From an uncultured Bacteroidales bacterium (GTDB lineage Bacteria; Bacteroidota; Bacteroidia; Bacteroidales; P3): a DNA stretch of 56,510 nucleotides. Where the stretch lies: positions 1 through 56,510 of the forward strand of contig ONEY01000011.1 of assembly GCA_900316965.1 (NCBI GenBank), written 5' to 3'. The notes under the pieces were generated by a model. That model was not told where the DNA came from and ran no database searches. It was given only the letters and a program-made list of their open reading frames with translations. This document shows positions 1-8,913 of this stretch, piece after piece. Position 1 is the stretch's first letter; each line of letters opens with the position of its first letter. Made by a program: the position numbers and the translations under genes.

Positions 1-334
1 CAAAAAGTATCATTTTTCTCCTCTAAAAGGCATAAAAAGTGATGCTCGAACCCCTTTTTTCGATACTTTTACCCTTACTTGGCGCATATAATAGCGTTGC
101 GGAATTTCGGCATTCCAACTCATTTGGAAGGTACTTTGTGGCCAAAAGGGCACCCTTACGGCCGAAAGTGGGGGTAACAAGGGCCATTTTTCAACCCATG
201 TGGAAGCAATCTGTCTCGACCTCCGTCGGCATGAGGAGGAGGTTGAAGGATCTGGCTATTATTTTCATAATAGGAGCTCCCCTAGACGCCAAATTGAGGT
301 TGTCGTGGATGTGATGGGGGCTCCGTAGGCTCCC

Positions 335-380
335 TTATCGGCAGCTATCGACAGTTATCGGCAGCTATCTGCCGCTATCG
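335..380. repeat. Short tandem repeat, TTATCGGCAGCTATCG-like
   Basis: The unit TTATCGGCAGCTATC occurs at about 335-349 and again at about 355-369, separated by GACAG, and is followed by a related GCCGCTATCG. The copies are degenerate and lie in non-coding DNA. Function unknown. Confidence 0.6.
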
Positions 381-459
381 TCACCACCCCACAAAAAATG
401 GTTGTATCTTTGCAAAGTGAAAAGGACGGGGATGAGTCCGATATGAGTCCGATATAATT

Positions 460-613
460 CTTAACGATAACGTTAACCTTAACCTTAACGATAACTTGGC
501 TCGCTGGCGCTCGCTATTCTTTTTTATTACAGAAAAATTACAGAAAATAACAGAAAAAACAGAAATTGATTGCCTGCGGCAACTTTAACCTTAACTTTAA
601 CCCTTAACTTTAA
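460..613. repeat. TTAACG/AACCTT-rich degenerate repeats
   Basis: Two clusters of short hexamer-like repeats: TTAACGATAACGTTAACC then TTAACCTTAACGATAAC at about 462-495, and AACTTTAACCTTAACTTTAA then CCCTTAACTTTAAC at about 580-613. Between them, ACAGAAAA recurs several times. They resemble telomere-like hexamers but are imperfect and internal, and I infer no telomeric role. Confidence 0.55.
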
Positions 614-644
614 CAGGCATGAGACAACAAAAACCAACTCACAA

Positions 645-677
645 CAAAAAAACTGACTCTCAAAAAAAGGAGTCAGT
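645..677 (-). terminator. Intrinsic terminator downstream of elbB
   Basis: The arms ACTGACTC (652-659) and GAGTCAGT (670-677) form a perfect 8-bp stem. Read on the minus strand the stem is followed by TTTTTTTGTTG, the expected U tract. It lies about 45 bases past the stop of the minus-strand elbB-like gene. A second small hairpin, TAGGCC/GGCCTA at 689-705, lies between gene and terminator. Confidence 0.75.
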
Positions 678-720
678 CTTTGTTATAATAGGCCTTCTAG
701 GCCTAATAACCTATCGCGGT

Positions 721-1398
721 TTAGATCCACTCGCTCAGCTTCGCCACCATATTGGCGGCGCCGTCGAAGATCTCGCTGATATGGGTGGCCACCATATAGG
801 CGGGGGTGGTGAGAATGCGGTGCTCTTCGTCGACACAAACATCGGTAGGACCACAGGCAACCATGTTGCAGCCAAAGCCCTTTGCCACCTGCGAAGCGGC
901 ATTGTCGACAGCTCCAAGTGTAATGCTGACACCATATTTGCCCAGCACCTTGGCAACCACGGTGGGAGCTATGCACATTGCCAGGATGGGCTTCTTGGCA
1001 CGAAAAGTCTCAATAATAGCGTCGGTAACGCCATCTATAACCGTCATCTGTGGGCCATCGAAAGCGAAGGTGCTGAGATTGCGTGCCGCGCCCATGCCGC
1101 CGGGAAACGCCAAAGCATCGTAATCGGAGGCATGGTACTCGCTGATGGGCTTGATGTTGCCACGAGCTATGCGGGCGCTCTCGACAAAGATGTCGCGCTG
1201 CTCCATATCGACGACCTCGCCTTCCTCCTCCTCGTCGACAACATCGACATGGGGAACGACCTCGAAAAGTCCCTCGGGAGCAAAACATTGATACTGCCAC
1301 CCCTGGCGGTCGATGGCCAGCAAGAGGCCCAACGACTCTTGCAACTCGCTGCCATCGCGGTTGCCACATCCTGAAAGTATTACTGCTATCTTTTTCAT
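721..1398 (-). CDS. elbB: ElbB-like DJ-1/PfpI superfamily protein
   Basis: This 225-residue protein begins MKKIAVILSGCGNRDGSE, the hallmark start of the ElbB (sigma cross-reacting protein 27A / isoprenoid biosynthesis glyoxalase) family, and matches its usual length of about 220. It contains FPGGMGAARNLS and a cysteine in AMCIAP at the position of the DJ-1/PfpI nucleophile elbow, then the conserved TTPAYM near the C-terminus. The E. coli relative has been described as a glyoxalase; the in vivo role is poorly settled. An acidic run of Asp/Glu around residues 54-65 is longer than in the E. coli protein. The gene starts 4 bases past the stop of the small membrane protein gene, so the two are probably co-transcribed. 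It ends at a clear terminator. Confidence 0.88.
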   Translation of the reverse strand: MKKIAVILSGCGNRDGSELQESLGLLLAIDRQGWQYQCFAPEGLFEVVPHVDVVDEEEEGEVVDMEQRDIFVESARIARGNIKPISEYHASDYDALAFPGGMGAARNLSTFAFDGPQMTVIDGVTDAIIETFRAKKPILAMCIAPTVVAKVLGKYGVSITLGAVDNAASQVAKGFGCNMVACGPTDVCVDEEHRILTTPAYMVATHISEIFDGAANMVAKLSEWI

Positions 1399-1402
1399 AC
1401 CA

Positions 1403-1651
1403 TTACTTTTTCTTGATGATGAGAGACAGCAACCACAACAACAGGACGGCGCCGATAGTGGATGTCACAAGGCTGCCAACGAAGGTGTCGCCCCAGTCGA
1501 TGCTGAGCCATGACAACACTTTGCCGCCAATGAAGCCGCCAATGACACCGACAATCAAATTAAGAAGAAAGCCGAATCCGGAACCTTTCATGATTTTGCC
1601 AGCCAAGAAGCCAGCGAGAACTCCAATAATAAGACTAACTATAGTATTCAT
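1403..1651 (-). CDS. GlsB/YeaQ/YmgE family small membrane protein
   Basis: This 82-residue hydrophobic protein has three predicted membrane segments (about 4-20, 27-48 and 58-78) rich in Gly, with the LAGFLAGKIMKG and GVIGGFIGGKV motifs typical of the transglycosylase-associated / GlsB-YeaQ family. It ends in a basic KKK tail. Family members are small inner-membrane proteins often induced by stress; the biochemical role is not established. It lies directly upstream of elbB with 4 bases between them and downstream of the terminator of the PLP enzyme gene, so it probably has its own promoter. Confidence 0.85.
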   Translation of the reverse strand: MNTIVSLIIGVLAGFLAGKIMKGSGFGFLLNLIVGVIGGFIGGKVLSWLSIDWGDTFVGSLVTSTIGAVLLLWLLSLIIKKK

Positions 1652-1669
1652 ATTTCAAATGTTTTTGTT

Positions 1670-1739
1670 GTGGAAAAAAAAAGAAAAAACAGCGACGTGA
1701 CGAGGTCAGAACAATACCACTCCCCCACACGTCGCTGTT
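1670..1739 (-). terminator. Intrinsic terminator downstream of the PLP enzyme
   Basis: AACAGCGACGTG (1688-1699) pairs perfectly with CACGTCGCTGTT (1728-1739), a 12-bp stem with a 28-base loop. On the minus strand it is followed by an almost pure T run (TTTTTTCTTTTTTTTTCC). It sits 17 bases past the stop of the Cys/Met-metabolism enzyme. The long loop is unusual for a terminator. Confidence 0.8.
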
Positions 1740-1756
1740 TGAAATATCAAAGGATA

Positions 1757-2968
1757 TTATTTGCTGGCGTTGTATTCGTCGACAGATTGTTTGATGAGCT
1801 GGAATGTGGCCTCGATATCGTTGTCGAGACCCATGCTGAAGCGGATGAGGCCTTCGCTCATGCCCATCTCCTTCTGGATATCCTCGGGAACCTCGCTCGA
1901 GGTCGACTTGCCTGAGTTGGAGAAGAGAGTCTTGAAGTAGCCAAGGGAGACGGCGAGGTAGCCAACGCCCTTATTCTGCATGATTTCCATAATCTTGCTG
2001 GCAGCTTCGGCAGTACCCATGTCGATGCTGATCATGCCGCCGTAGCCGTAGCCTTCGTTCTTCATGCTGTTGAAGAGCTCGTAGTCGGGATGTTCGGGCA
2101 AACCGGGATAGTTGTACTTGAAGCCTACCTCTTTGAAACGTTTGGCAAGATACATAGCGTTCTCGCCATGTTTCTTCATGCGGATGTGGAGAGTGTGGAG
2201 GTTCTTGTTGATGGAGGCGCTACGCATAGGATCCAAAACAGGGCCGAGGAGCATGCAAGTACCGTTGTTCACATCAATAAGGCTGTTGATATACTCAGCG
2301 CTGCCGCAGATGGCGCCTGCGACGCAGTCGTTGGTACCATTGATATATTTGGTCATAGAGTAAACCGTGATGTCAGCGCCAAGACGGCAGGGGCTGAAAA
2401 TCATAGGAGTGAAAGTGTTGTCGACGATGAGTTTGGCACCAGCGGCATGAGCCATCTTGCTAAGCTCGGGGATGTTGGCGATGCGGAGCAAGGGGTTGTT
2501 CATGGTTTCGGTGTATACGACCTTGGTGTTGGGGTGCTCGGCGAGGGCTTTCTTGACAGCGTCGAGGTTCTGCATGTTGACGAAGCTGGCGGTGACGTTG
2601 AATTTCTTCAGGTAGTTGGCCATGAAAGCGAAAGTGCCGCCGTAGGTGGTCATGCTGGCCACGATATGGTCGCCGGCGTTGACTTCGTGCAGCAAAGCGC
2701 TGGTGATGGCAGCCAAGCCAGAGCCTGTAACCCAAGCCATCTCGGTGCCTTCCATAGCTGCAAGGCGCTGGCAGAGGGCGAGGTTGGAGGGATTCCAATG
2801 ACGGCTGTAGAGGAAATAGCCCTCGGTTTCGCCATGGAAAGTCTCGGTCATAAGATGAGCCTCGGGGAATGTGAATGTGGCGCTGTCGCATATTGCGGGG
2901 TTAACACCACGGTTGGCATCGCGTCCGTCGATGCGCTGAATTGCTGTTGCGGGATCAAATTTCTGCAT
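1757..2968 (-). CDS. PLP-dependent Cys/Met metabolism enzyme (methionine gamma-lyase-like)
   Basis: A 403-residue fold-type I PLP enzyme of the trans-sulfuration (Cys/Met metabolism) family, at the usual length of about 400. The PLP-binding lysine is K207 in SMTKYING, and VDNTFTP (about 182-188) supplies the cofactor-stacking and Asp residues. Relatives include methionine gamma-lyase, cystathionine gamma-synthase and O-acetylhomoserine sulfhydrylase, and the motifs do not settle which this is. True methionine gamma-lyases have YGCTF at the substrate site; here the equivalent is YGGTF (residues 109-113), so the catalytic-site cysteine is Gly. It appears monocistronic, with its own terminator. 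The enzyme family is confident; substrate is an inference. Confidence 0.85.
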   Translation of the reverse strand: MQKFDPATAIQRIDGRDANRGVNPAICDSATFTFPEAHLMTETFHGETEGYFLYSRHWNPSNLALCQRLAAMEGTEMAWVTGSGLAAITSALLHEVNAGDHIVASMTTYGGTFAFMANYLKKFNVTASFVNMQNLDAVKKALAEHPNTKVVYTETMNNPLLRIANIPELSKMAHAAGAKLIVDNTFTPMIFSPCRLGADITVYSMTKYINGTNDCVAGAICGSAEYINSLIDVNNGTCMLLGPVLDPMRSASINKNLHTLHIRMKKHGENAMYLAKRFKEVGFKYNYPGLPEHPDYELFNSMKNEGYGYGGMISIDMGTAEAASKIMEIMQNKGVGYLAVSLGYFKTLFSNSGKSTSSEVPEDIQKEMGMSEGLIRFSMGLDNDIEATFQLIKQSVDEYNASK

Positions 2969-3032
2969 AATAATTTATTTTACATTAATTTATAACAAAA
3001 TCAAGTACCTTTTCGACGATGGAAAGGTTTTG

Positions 3033-3040
3033 CAAAAATA
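3033..3040 (-). promoter_or_regulatory. Putative -7 element (TATTTTTG) of the PLP enzyme gene
   Basis: The plus strand reads CAAAAATA, i.e. TATTTTTG on the minus strand, matching the Bacteroidetes TAnnTTTG -7 consensus 65 bases upstream of the start codon. I do not see a good TTTG -33 partner at the usual spacing, so confidence is limited. Confidence 0.35.
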
Positions 3041-3210
3041 AGAAAAAAAGAGGAATACATTATAAAAAAGCGAAACAAAATGATGGCGAGATGAAATGGG
3101 ATGTGAAAAACAGACATTAACCCCAACGACCCATTGGGGTGATTGTGCGACAAAAAAAGCACAAAGAGAAAACCGACAGACGGCAAGAGCACAAGAGGAG
3201 AAAAAGGCAC

Positions 3211-3250
3211 AAAAAGAGTGCGGGCCTCCCCACGAAGGGGAAGCCCGCAC
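3211..3250 (-). terminator. Strong intrinsic terminator of the 1,825-residue T9SS protein gene
   Basis: The stem GTGCGGGC (3218-3225) with GCCCGCAC (3243-3250) is extended by CCCC/GGGG pairing (3228-3231 with 3237-3240) around an ACGAA loop. On the minus strand it is followed by TCTTTTTGTGCC. It lies 50 bases downstream of the stop codon. Confidence 0.85.
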
Positions 3251-3301
3251 CCAATAGAGTTAAAACCAAGGCGCGAGAGAATGCCCACGCCTTAGTGTGT
3301 G

Positions 3302-6300
3302 TTAGCGTACAATCACGACACGTTTAGTACCGACGCCGACGACCTTGACAATGTAAAGTCCCGTAGCGGGAGCATTGTAGCTTTCGGTCATGTTGGCAGT
3401 AGCTGTGTGGTGCAGCATACGACCGTTGACATCGAATACATAAACTTCGCGACCTTCGGCGCCCTGGAGCATGATGATGCCTTCCTTGCCATAGACGTTG
3501 AAGTCGACAGCGGTAGCATCCTCAATACCGGTATTTCTCTCGAAGAAGGCTTCGAGGGTGACGTCGGAGGTGACGGTGAATGTTATGGTAGCAGTGGTTT
3601 CACCATTGCTCCATCTTGCAAAGTGGTAACCATCGTTGGGGATAGCGGTGAGAGTGACCTCGGTGCCTTCGGCAACAGCCTCGGTGGGGATACCCTCAAC
3701 AGTACCCATTGAAGAGTTGTAGTTGACGGTGACATTGTAGTAGTTGACGCCTCCAACAGGAGCGAAAACAACCTTGATGTCGATGGTAACGCCAATGTAT
3801 TCCTCGTCGACGACGAAAGTATCGAGCATAGGCTCATCCTCGAAATCCTCGGCATAGAGTGTGTCGACCTCTTCACCATAAACAGGATGGCTAAATGAGA
3901 CATATGCCATAGAGATGTAGTAGCCATCGTTAGGTATGGCACCGATAACGGCGGTGTCGCCAAGGGCATAGTAGTGAGTGCCAACAGAAGGCATAACAGT
4001 ACCCCAAGCAGGGTTGTTGCAAGCCGTGATGACTGTCAAGCTGTCGTGAATTTCGACGGTGCCGCCAGCGAAGTTGGCGGTAACGTTCCAAACATAATCG
4101 CCGTCGCCTTCACCAACTGTCCAACCATCGAAGAGGTCGAATACATCTTCGACAGCATAATTGACAGTGGTATCCATAAGTGTTTCACCTTCGCTGGTGA
4201 CCATAATGCTCCAACCTTCGAGGTGGTAACCCTCATTGGGAACAGCGACAACGCTAGCTTGCTGGCCAGTGATGAAGTAGTGGACACCAGGAGCGGGGAT
4301 GGTAGTACCCATGGTAGCATCGTTGACAGCAACGGTGACCTGCATGCTATCGATAGTTGCAGTGGCATCGCCAAAGACGGCCTGGAGAGTGATGTCGGCA
4401 GAAGCCAGGAAGGTATAAGGATTATCTGCCATAACAGCGCCCATAGAGCTGATCCAATACAGGAACTGATAGCCAGTGGCAGGAGTAGCGGTTACAGTCA
4501 CAGAGTCACCAATGTTGTAGACACCGCCGCCGGCGACGCTACCGTACATTGGGTTGTTCTGGGTAAGAGTAACAGTGATCTGGTTGGCACCAGCGGCCTC
4601 GCGGAGCTGGAAGTTGTCGATAGCGATACGATACATATCGGTGCAGTTCCAGTGACGGAAAGCGAGGTAGATGGTTTGGCCGGCGTAGGTGCTGAGGTCA
4701 ACAACAGGCACATGTCCGGCATCTGTCAGCGTCCATTCCTGAAGCAGAGTGAAGGCTGTGGTGTCGGCTGTGGTGGTAGAGACATAGAGGCCATAATGTT
4801 CGGCAGGATAAAGGACATCCTGAGGATCGGCGTTCCAAGTAACCTCGTAGTTGGTGTTGGCGGCGAGCTGGAACTGAGGAGTGATCAGCCAGTTGTCGGG
4901 GGTAAGGGCACCAACGTAGTTCTCATACGAAGCTGAGTGGACAGCGCCAGAAATCAGGCTCCAGTTGTAGCCGTCGCCATCGGCATCGATAGCGTTCCAG
5001 CATGCGGGAGCGGCAGCGAAGTCCTGAACATAGGGGAATGTGGAGATAACGCCACAAGAGGTAGCGGCAGTTACGACAGCCATTGCCGAGGTGTCGGAAC
5101 CAGTGCATATTGTCTGAACACCGAAGGTGTAGTTGGTAGAAGCGTTGAGGCCGGTGAAGGTGTAAGTGTTGGTGGTCACGCTGGCGACATAGGTGTTGCC
5201 ATTGTAGACATCGTAGCTTACGCCGTTGCCTGTCCAGCTGATGGTGACGCTATTCTCAGTAGCGTTGTCGACTGTGATAATAGCGGGCGAGCAAGAGGGG
5301 CATGGGCTTGCGATGGTGTGGAACACGGTGCCATCGGTGAGAGCTGTAGCGTCGTTGCAAGTGTAGGATACGATACCCTGGGTCTTAATCTCGAAGGAGA
5401 CCTCGTCGGCATAGTTGCCAGAAACCCACTGGAAACTTACGGGGAAGTCGCCACAGACAGAGATTTGCTCGGAGAGGATGCTATCGCCGGTGCCAAGGGT
5501 GAAGGTGTGGATTACAGCACCATTCTGGATGAGGTTGATGGCATTGCCATTCCAACCGTCGCCATAGGAGTCGGTACCATTGATTTCGACGAAGCAGGAG
5601 GTGCCGCCGCAACCGGTAGTAGCGGTGATGGCAACAGTGTCGCTATTGTCGCTGCCGCAGTTGGCAACAACGCCGAAAGTATAGGTTGTGCTGGGGGTAA
5701 GGCCGGTGATTTCGTAGTTGGTGGTAGCGATACCAGTAGCCACGACCGAACCTGTTTCACCAACGATAGTGTAGGAAGCTGCATCGCCTGTCCAGCTCAA
5801 GAAGACGCTGGTGCCGGTAACGCTGTCGACGGCCAAGTTGACAACAGGAACACAGTTGGGAGCGTCCTCGATGACAATGCTGTCGATGGCAACACCATAA
5901 CCATAACCATCGAGCATTTCGAAGGCAACCTGGTAAACGGTGCCGGGGATGATTACGTTGTCGACTGTCCAAGTGGTGATGTCATTGTCGTAATAGGCAA
6001 CTTGCTGCCATTGGCTATTGGCGTCGGTGCGATAGTAGACGTAGAGCTCGTCTTGGTCGCCGGACCATGAACGCTGGATGTGAGCGAAAGTGAGGCTTAT
6101 ACCATTGGTGACATTGTCAAGTACAGGAGAGATAAGTTTGGTGGTATTACCAGTAGTACCATGAGTGATGGCGGCATTGAGAGAGCCTTCATAAGATCCA
6201 GTAGAAGTGCTGTAGTCGCCAGCAACGAAAAGCCAGCTGCCAGGACCATCGGTTGTCCAGCAGTTGCGGGTGGCGCTGGTAGCCTCAAAGCCTTCGGTGA

Positions 6301-8779
6301 AAGGCAGAGCCACAGCGGAGCAAGCAGTGTTGAAGGTGATGGTGACGATGTCGCTCTCAGAGCTACCGCAGTCGGAGGAGACACCAAAGGTGTATTGAGT
6401 CATAGGATCGAGGGCATAGATGTCGACGGTGGTGTCGTTGGCATACTGATTGACAGAGGTGTCGCTCATGTCGTAGATAGTGTAGCCAGCGGCGTCGCCT
6501 TGCCAAGTGAGGGTAGCGCCATTCTCTGTAATATTGGAAACGGTCAGCATAGTAGGAGCATAGCAGATGTCGCCAGTGCTTTCGTCGATAGAAATATTGT
6601 CGATGTGAAGGTTGTTGTCACCACCACTAACGGTAGACTCGGCATAGAAAGCTATACGAACAGTTTCACCTGCAAAGGCACTCAAGTCGACATATTGTGT
6701 CTGATATGTACTGCTAGCAAGAGTGGTAAGGTTAAAAACAGTTGCAGTATCCCAAGTCTGACCTCCATTAGTAGAAGCAAATACCATAAACTTGTCGTCT
6801 GCAATGTTTGTGGTATTGGCAGGATCCGAACTGGTATTGGAATACACGGTGAAAGCAGCATCAAATGTCAGCAAGGGGTTGGTAGCCGTGGTGAAATCGA
6901 TATTGGGAGTAACGAGCCAGTATTTGCAGTTGGTGCCGTAGATGTTCACACGGTAGTGACCAGCAGGAAGACCGTTGTTGGTGCTGCTCTGATAAGCCCA
7001 TCCAGTTATTGAACCCAAAGTCGGGGTGACACCAGCAGTATAAAGGGTGCTAGAACCACGCCAGCATTGATTGTTGGCAAGTGATGCGGAGAAGTCCTCG
7101 GTGAAAGGAAGGGCTTCAGTAGCGCATAAAGTGGTGGCACTGATAGTCATGACAGATGCATCACCTGAAGCACAGTTGGCTTGAACGCCAAAGGTATAGC
7201 TGGTGTTGGGGGTAAGGTTGATGACTGTGTAGTTTGTAGTGGAAATATTGTCTTCAATTAGAGTCTGAGTTCCGTTTTCAATACTGTACACGGAGTATGT
7301 GGTAGTAGATGCATTGCTGTTGTCATTCCAAGAAAGATCTACGCTGGTAGGAGTAATGTTGCTGGTTGCAAGACTCGTAACCTCGACACAAGAAGGCGTC
7401 TCCTCGAGAGTGACGTCGTCCATGTAGAGTGAACCGGTACCTTTAAGGACAACAAGAGCCAGATAAGGATTGGTGGCTGTAGCGTTAGCCAGAGAGAGGC
7501 TGTACATAGCATTGGTGGTTTCTGAGACGAGAACAGAGTCAACAACGGTGGCCGTAGCGATATCGGTGGGGCTACTCATGCTGTAGACATAAACATACTT
7601 GCTACTTGAAGCGGTTCCCATCTTGGCCCAGAAGGTGATGCGATTGCCGTTCATAGGATAGGTGTTCACATCCACCTCGGGAAGAATCAAAGCCATCACA
7701 TTAGGATAGCTGTCGCTGGTGCTGCCATAGTAGTACAGGCAACGGCTTCCTGTGTGGGCATAGGTGCTGCTGCTATAGGAATAAGGATAACTGGTGCCTG
7801 AAGTAGCCTCGGGAGAGACATAACGGCTTGTGCACCAAGGCAGAGCGGTGGCTTGGGTAGTGCTTTGAATCTCATTGGTCTCGAAACCACAGGTCCAAGG
7901 CAGCTCAGCGGCGGCGCAGGCGGTGCGGAAAGTGATGGTCTGCATTGCGCTAACGCCATCGGTGCCGCAGTCGGCGACAACGCCGAAAGTGTACTCAGTA
8001 TTGGGAAGAAGGGTGTTGAAAACAGCAAAAGTATCAGTATACATATAATCAGCTGAATCAACATTGGCATGCTCATAAACGACATAGCCGCTGGCGTTGC
8101 CGCTCCAGCTCAAAGTAGCGGTAGTGCTAGTGATGTCGCTGACAGTAAGACCACTTACAGGGGGACAAGTGTTAGCTGTGCCACCTGTGAAGGTGAAGGT
8201 AGTCTTGGGAATAAAGCCCTGGGCGGATCCTGTAATATTGTCAATGCTGGAGCTGTTATGACCCTGCCAACTTGCGCCGGTAGCGCTGACGCCTGAGAAA
8301 GTTGCACTTTTATAGGTACCATTAACGGTGTTGCAAACCTCAATCAGCAAGTTACCACCCTGATAGGTGTAGGGTGTTGCGAAGGTAATTGCCAAAGTGG
8401 ATTGTGTACCATCCAATGTACCGTTATAGACGGTGGTGGCATCGGTCATATCCACAAAGGCTGACAGTGTGGTGGCTGCGACCTCTTTGATTTTGATCAC
8501 AAAGTTGGCTGCTCCCCAAGAAGCGGTAGCCGGAGTGCTCAAATAGTAGGTCATACCAGTGATAGTACCACCTGCCATGAAGAAGTCAGTGGCCGAAGCC
8601 GCTATCTCGGTGGCGGGATAGATTGTCTGGCAGCGCAATAATTCGTCGACATAAAGACCATAGATGGGCACATAAGTGTTAGTTGCCGTGCCATCGGCCA
8701 CTGTCAACGTGTTCTGCGCCTGCGATACGAACGGCAGCAGAAGCGCCGCAAGCATCAAAGTTCGTAAAAACTTTTGCAT
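3302..8779 (-). CDS. Giant secreted FN3/choice-of-anchor J protein with T9SS type A sorting domain
   Basis: An 1,825-residue exported protein. A signal peptide (about 1-22, cleavage after SQAQ) is followed by an N-terminal beta module (about 23-200). Then come five fibronectin type III-like repeats (each with a TxYTFGV strand) alternating with MAM/choice-of-anchor J-like jelly rolls marked by LPFTEGFE- or FPYVQDF-type starts and IDNxxI/MDDVT-type ends. A DSYGDGWNG-type domain lies near residue 1,080. About four InlB-B-like repeats (GYQFLYW, GYHLEGW, GYHFARW) occupy about 1,430-1,760. The last 60 residues (VYVFDVNGRML, then ATGLYIVKVVG, ending RVVIVR) form a type A T9SS sorting domain. It is predicted to be exported through T9SS and anchored or released at the cell surface. 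The gene stands alone with its own promoter and terminator. An adhesive or glycan-binding role is inference. Confidence 0.88.
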   Translation of the reverse strand: MQKFLRTLMLAALLLPFVSQAQNTLTVADGTATNTYVPIYGLYVDELLRCQTIYPATEIAASATDFFMAGGTITGMTYYLSTPATASWGAANFVIKIKEVAATTLSAFVDMTDATTVYNGTLDGTQSTLAITFATPYTYQGGNLLIEVCNTVNGTYKSATFSGVSATGASWQGHNSSSIDNITGSAQGFIPKTTFTFTGGTANTCPPVSGLTVSDITSTTATLSWSGNASGYVVYEHANVDSADYMYTDTFAVFNTLLPNTEYTFGVVADCGTDGVSAMQTITFRTACAAAELPWTCGFETNEIQSTTQATALPWCTSRYVSPEATSGTSYPYSYSSSTYAHTGSRCLYYYGSTSDSYPNVMALILPEVDVNTYPMNGNRITFWAKMGTASSSKYVYVYSMSSPTDIATATVVDSVLVSETTNAMYSLSLANATATNPYLALVVLKGTGSLYMDDVTLEETPSCVEVTSLATSNITPTSVDLSWNDNSNASTTTYSVYSIENGTQTLIEDNISTTNYTVINLTPNTSYTFGVQANCASGDASVMTISATTLCATEALPFTEDFSASLANNQCWRGSSTLYTAGVTPTLGSITGWAYQSSTNNGLPAGHYRVNIYGTNCKYWLVTPNIDFTTATNPLLTFDAAFTVYSNTSSDPANTTNIADDKFMVFASTNGGQTWDTATVFNLTTLASSTYQTQYVDLSAFAGETVRIAFYAESTVSGGDNNLHIDNISIDESTGDICYAPTMLTVSNITENGATLTWQGDAAGYTIYDMSDTSVNQYANDTTVDIYALDPMTQYTFGVSSDCGSSESDIVTITFNTACSAVALPFTEGFEATSATRNCWTTDGPGSWLFVAGDYSTSTGSYEGSLNAAITHGTTGNTTKLISPVLDNVTNGISLTFAHIQRSWSGDQDELYVYYRTDANSQWQQVAYYDNDITTWTVDNVIIPGTVYQVAFEMLDGYGYGVAIDSIVIEDAPNCVPVVNLAVDSVTGTSVFLSWTGDAASYTIVGETGSVVATGIATTNYEITGLTPSTTYTFGVVANCGSDNSDTVAITATTGCGGTSCFVEINGTDSYGDGWNGNAINLIQNGAVIHTFTLGTGDSILSEQISVCGDFPVSFQWVSGNYADEVSFEIKTQGIVSYTCNDATALTDGTVFHTIASPCPSCSPAIITVDNATENSVTISWTGNGVSYDVYNGNTYVASVTTNTYTFTGLNASTNYTFGVQTICTGSDTSAMAVVTAATSCGVISTFPYVQDFAAAPACWNAIDADGDGYNWSLISGAVHSASYENYVGALTPDNWLITPQFQLAANTNYEVTWNADPQDVLYPAEHYGLYVSTTTADTTAFTLLQEWTLTDAGHVPVVDLSTYAGQTIYLAFRHWNCTDMYRIAIDNFQLREAAGANQITVTLTQNNPMYGSVAGGGVYNIGDSVTVTATPATGYQFLYWISSMGAVMADNPYTFLASADITLQAVFGDATATIDSMQVTVAVNDATMGTTIPAPGVHYFITGQQASVVAVPNEGYHLEGWSIMVTSEGETLMDTTVNYAVEDVFDLFDGWTVGEGDGDYVWNVTANFAGGTVEIHDSLTVITACNNPAWGTVMPSVGTHYYALGDTAVIGAIPNDGYYISMAYVSFSHPVYGEEVDTLYAEDFEDEPMLDTFVVDEEYIGVTIDIKVVFAPVGGVNYYNVTVNYNSSMGTVEGIPTEAVAEGTEVTLTAIPNDGYHFARWSNGETTATITFTVTSDVTLEAFFERNTGIEDATAVDFNVYGKEGIIMLQGAEGREVYVFDVNGRMLHHTATANMTESYNAPATGLYIVKVVGVGTKRVVIVR

Positions 8780-8855
8780 GATGTTTTGAATTTAGTTAAT
8801 TAATAAATTGTGAGTTAAAAGAATTTCCTGAATAAATATGTGATTAATCGAGGTG

Positions 8856-8863
8856 CAAAGATA
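8856..8863 (-). promoter_or_regulatory. Putative -7 element (TATCTTTG) of the giant T9SS gene
   Basis: The plus strand reads CAAAGATA, giving TATCTTTG on the minus strand, a full match to TAnnTTTG. Transcription would start near 8849, leaving a leader of about 70 bases that is A+T rich. No convincing -33 TTTG is seen. Confidence 0.5.
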
Positions 8864-8913
8864 CTATTTTTTCCTTTATCGTTGCACTTTGAAATTCTAA
8901 AAAAAAGTGAAAT

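Larger units (their letters stand above)
1..720. other. Gene-poor region with short degenerate repeats
   Basis: I can support no protein-coding gene here. The longest open stretch (39-314, plus) has low-complexity, Arg-rich translation and no recognisable domain. Three kinds of repetitive sequence are visible: a TATCGGCAGC-type repeat at 335-380, TTAACG/AACCTT-type repeats at 460-497 and 581-613, and TTACAGAAAA-type repeats at 525-565. At the right end are two hairpins serving the minus-strand gene that stops at 721. This could be a decayed gene or the scar of a mobile element, but nothing I see proves that. Confidence 0.5.
2969..3301. other. Intergenic region upstream of the PLP enzyme
   Basis: No gene is visible in this interval. 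It holds a minus-strand -7-like element (TATTTTTG, 3033-3040) suited to the PLP enzyme gene, a small hairpin CCCCAA/TTGGGG at 3121-3139, an A-rich tract, and the terminator of the giant secreted protein at 3211-3250. Confidence 0.5.

Noticed and set aside
39..314. 91-codon open frame at the left edge
   Set aside because: No domain and no promoter; Arg-rich low-information translation in a repeat-bearing stretch.
619..1374. 251-codon plus-strand open frame opposite elbB
   Set aside because: Shadow of elbB that runs through a terminator hairpin.
3974..7012. Long plus-strand open frames of 310-377 codons opposite the giant T9SS gene
   Set aside because: They are antisense shadows caused by the codon bias of the real gene; they lack domains, and the minus-strand protein has clear repeats and a sorting domain.
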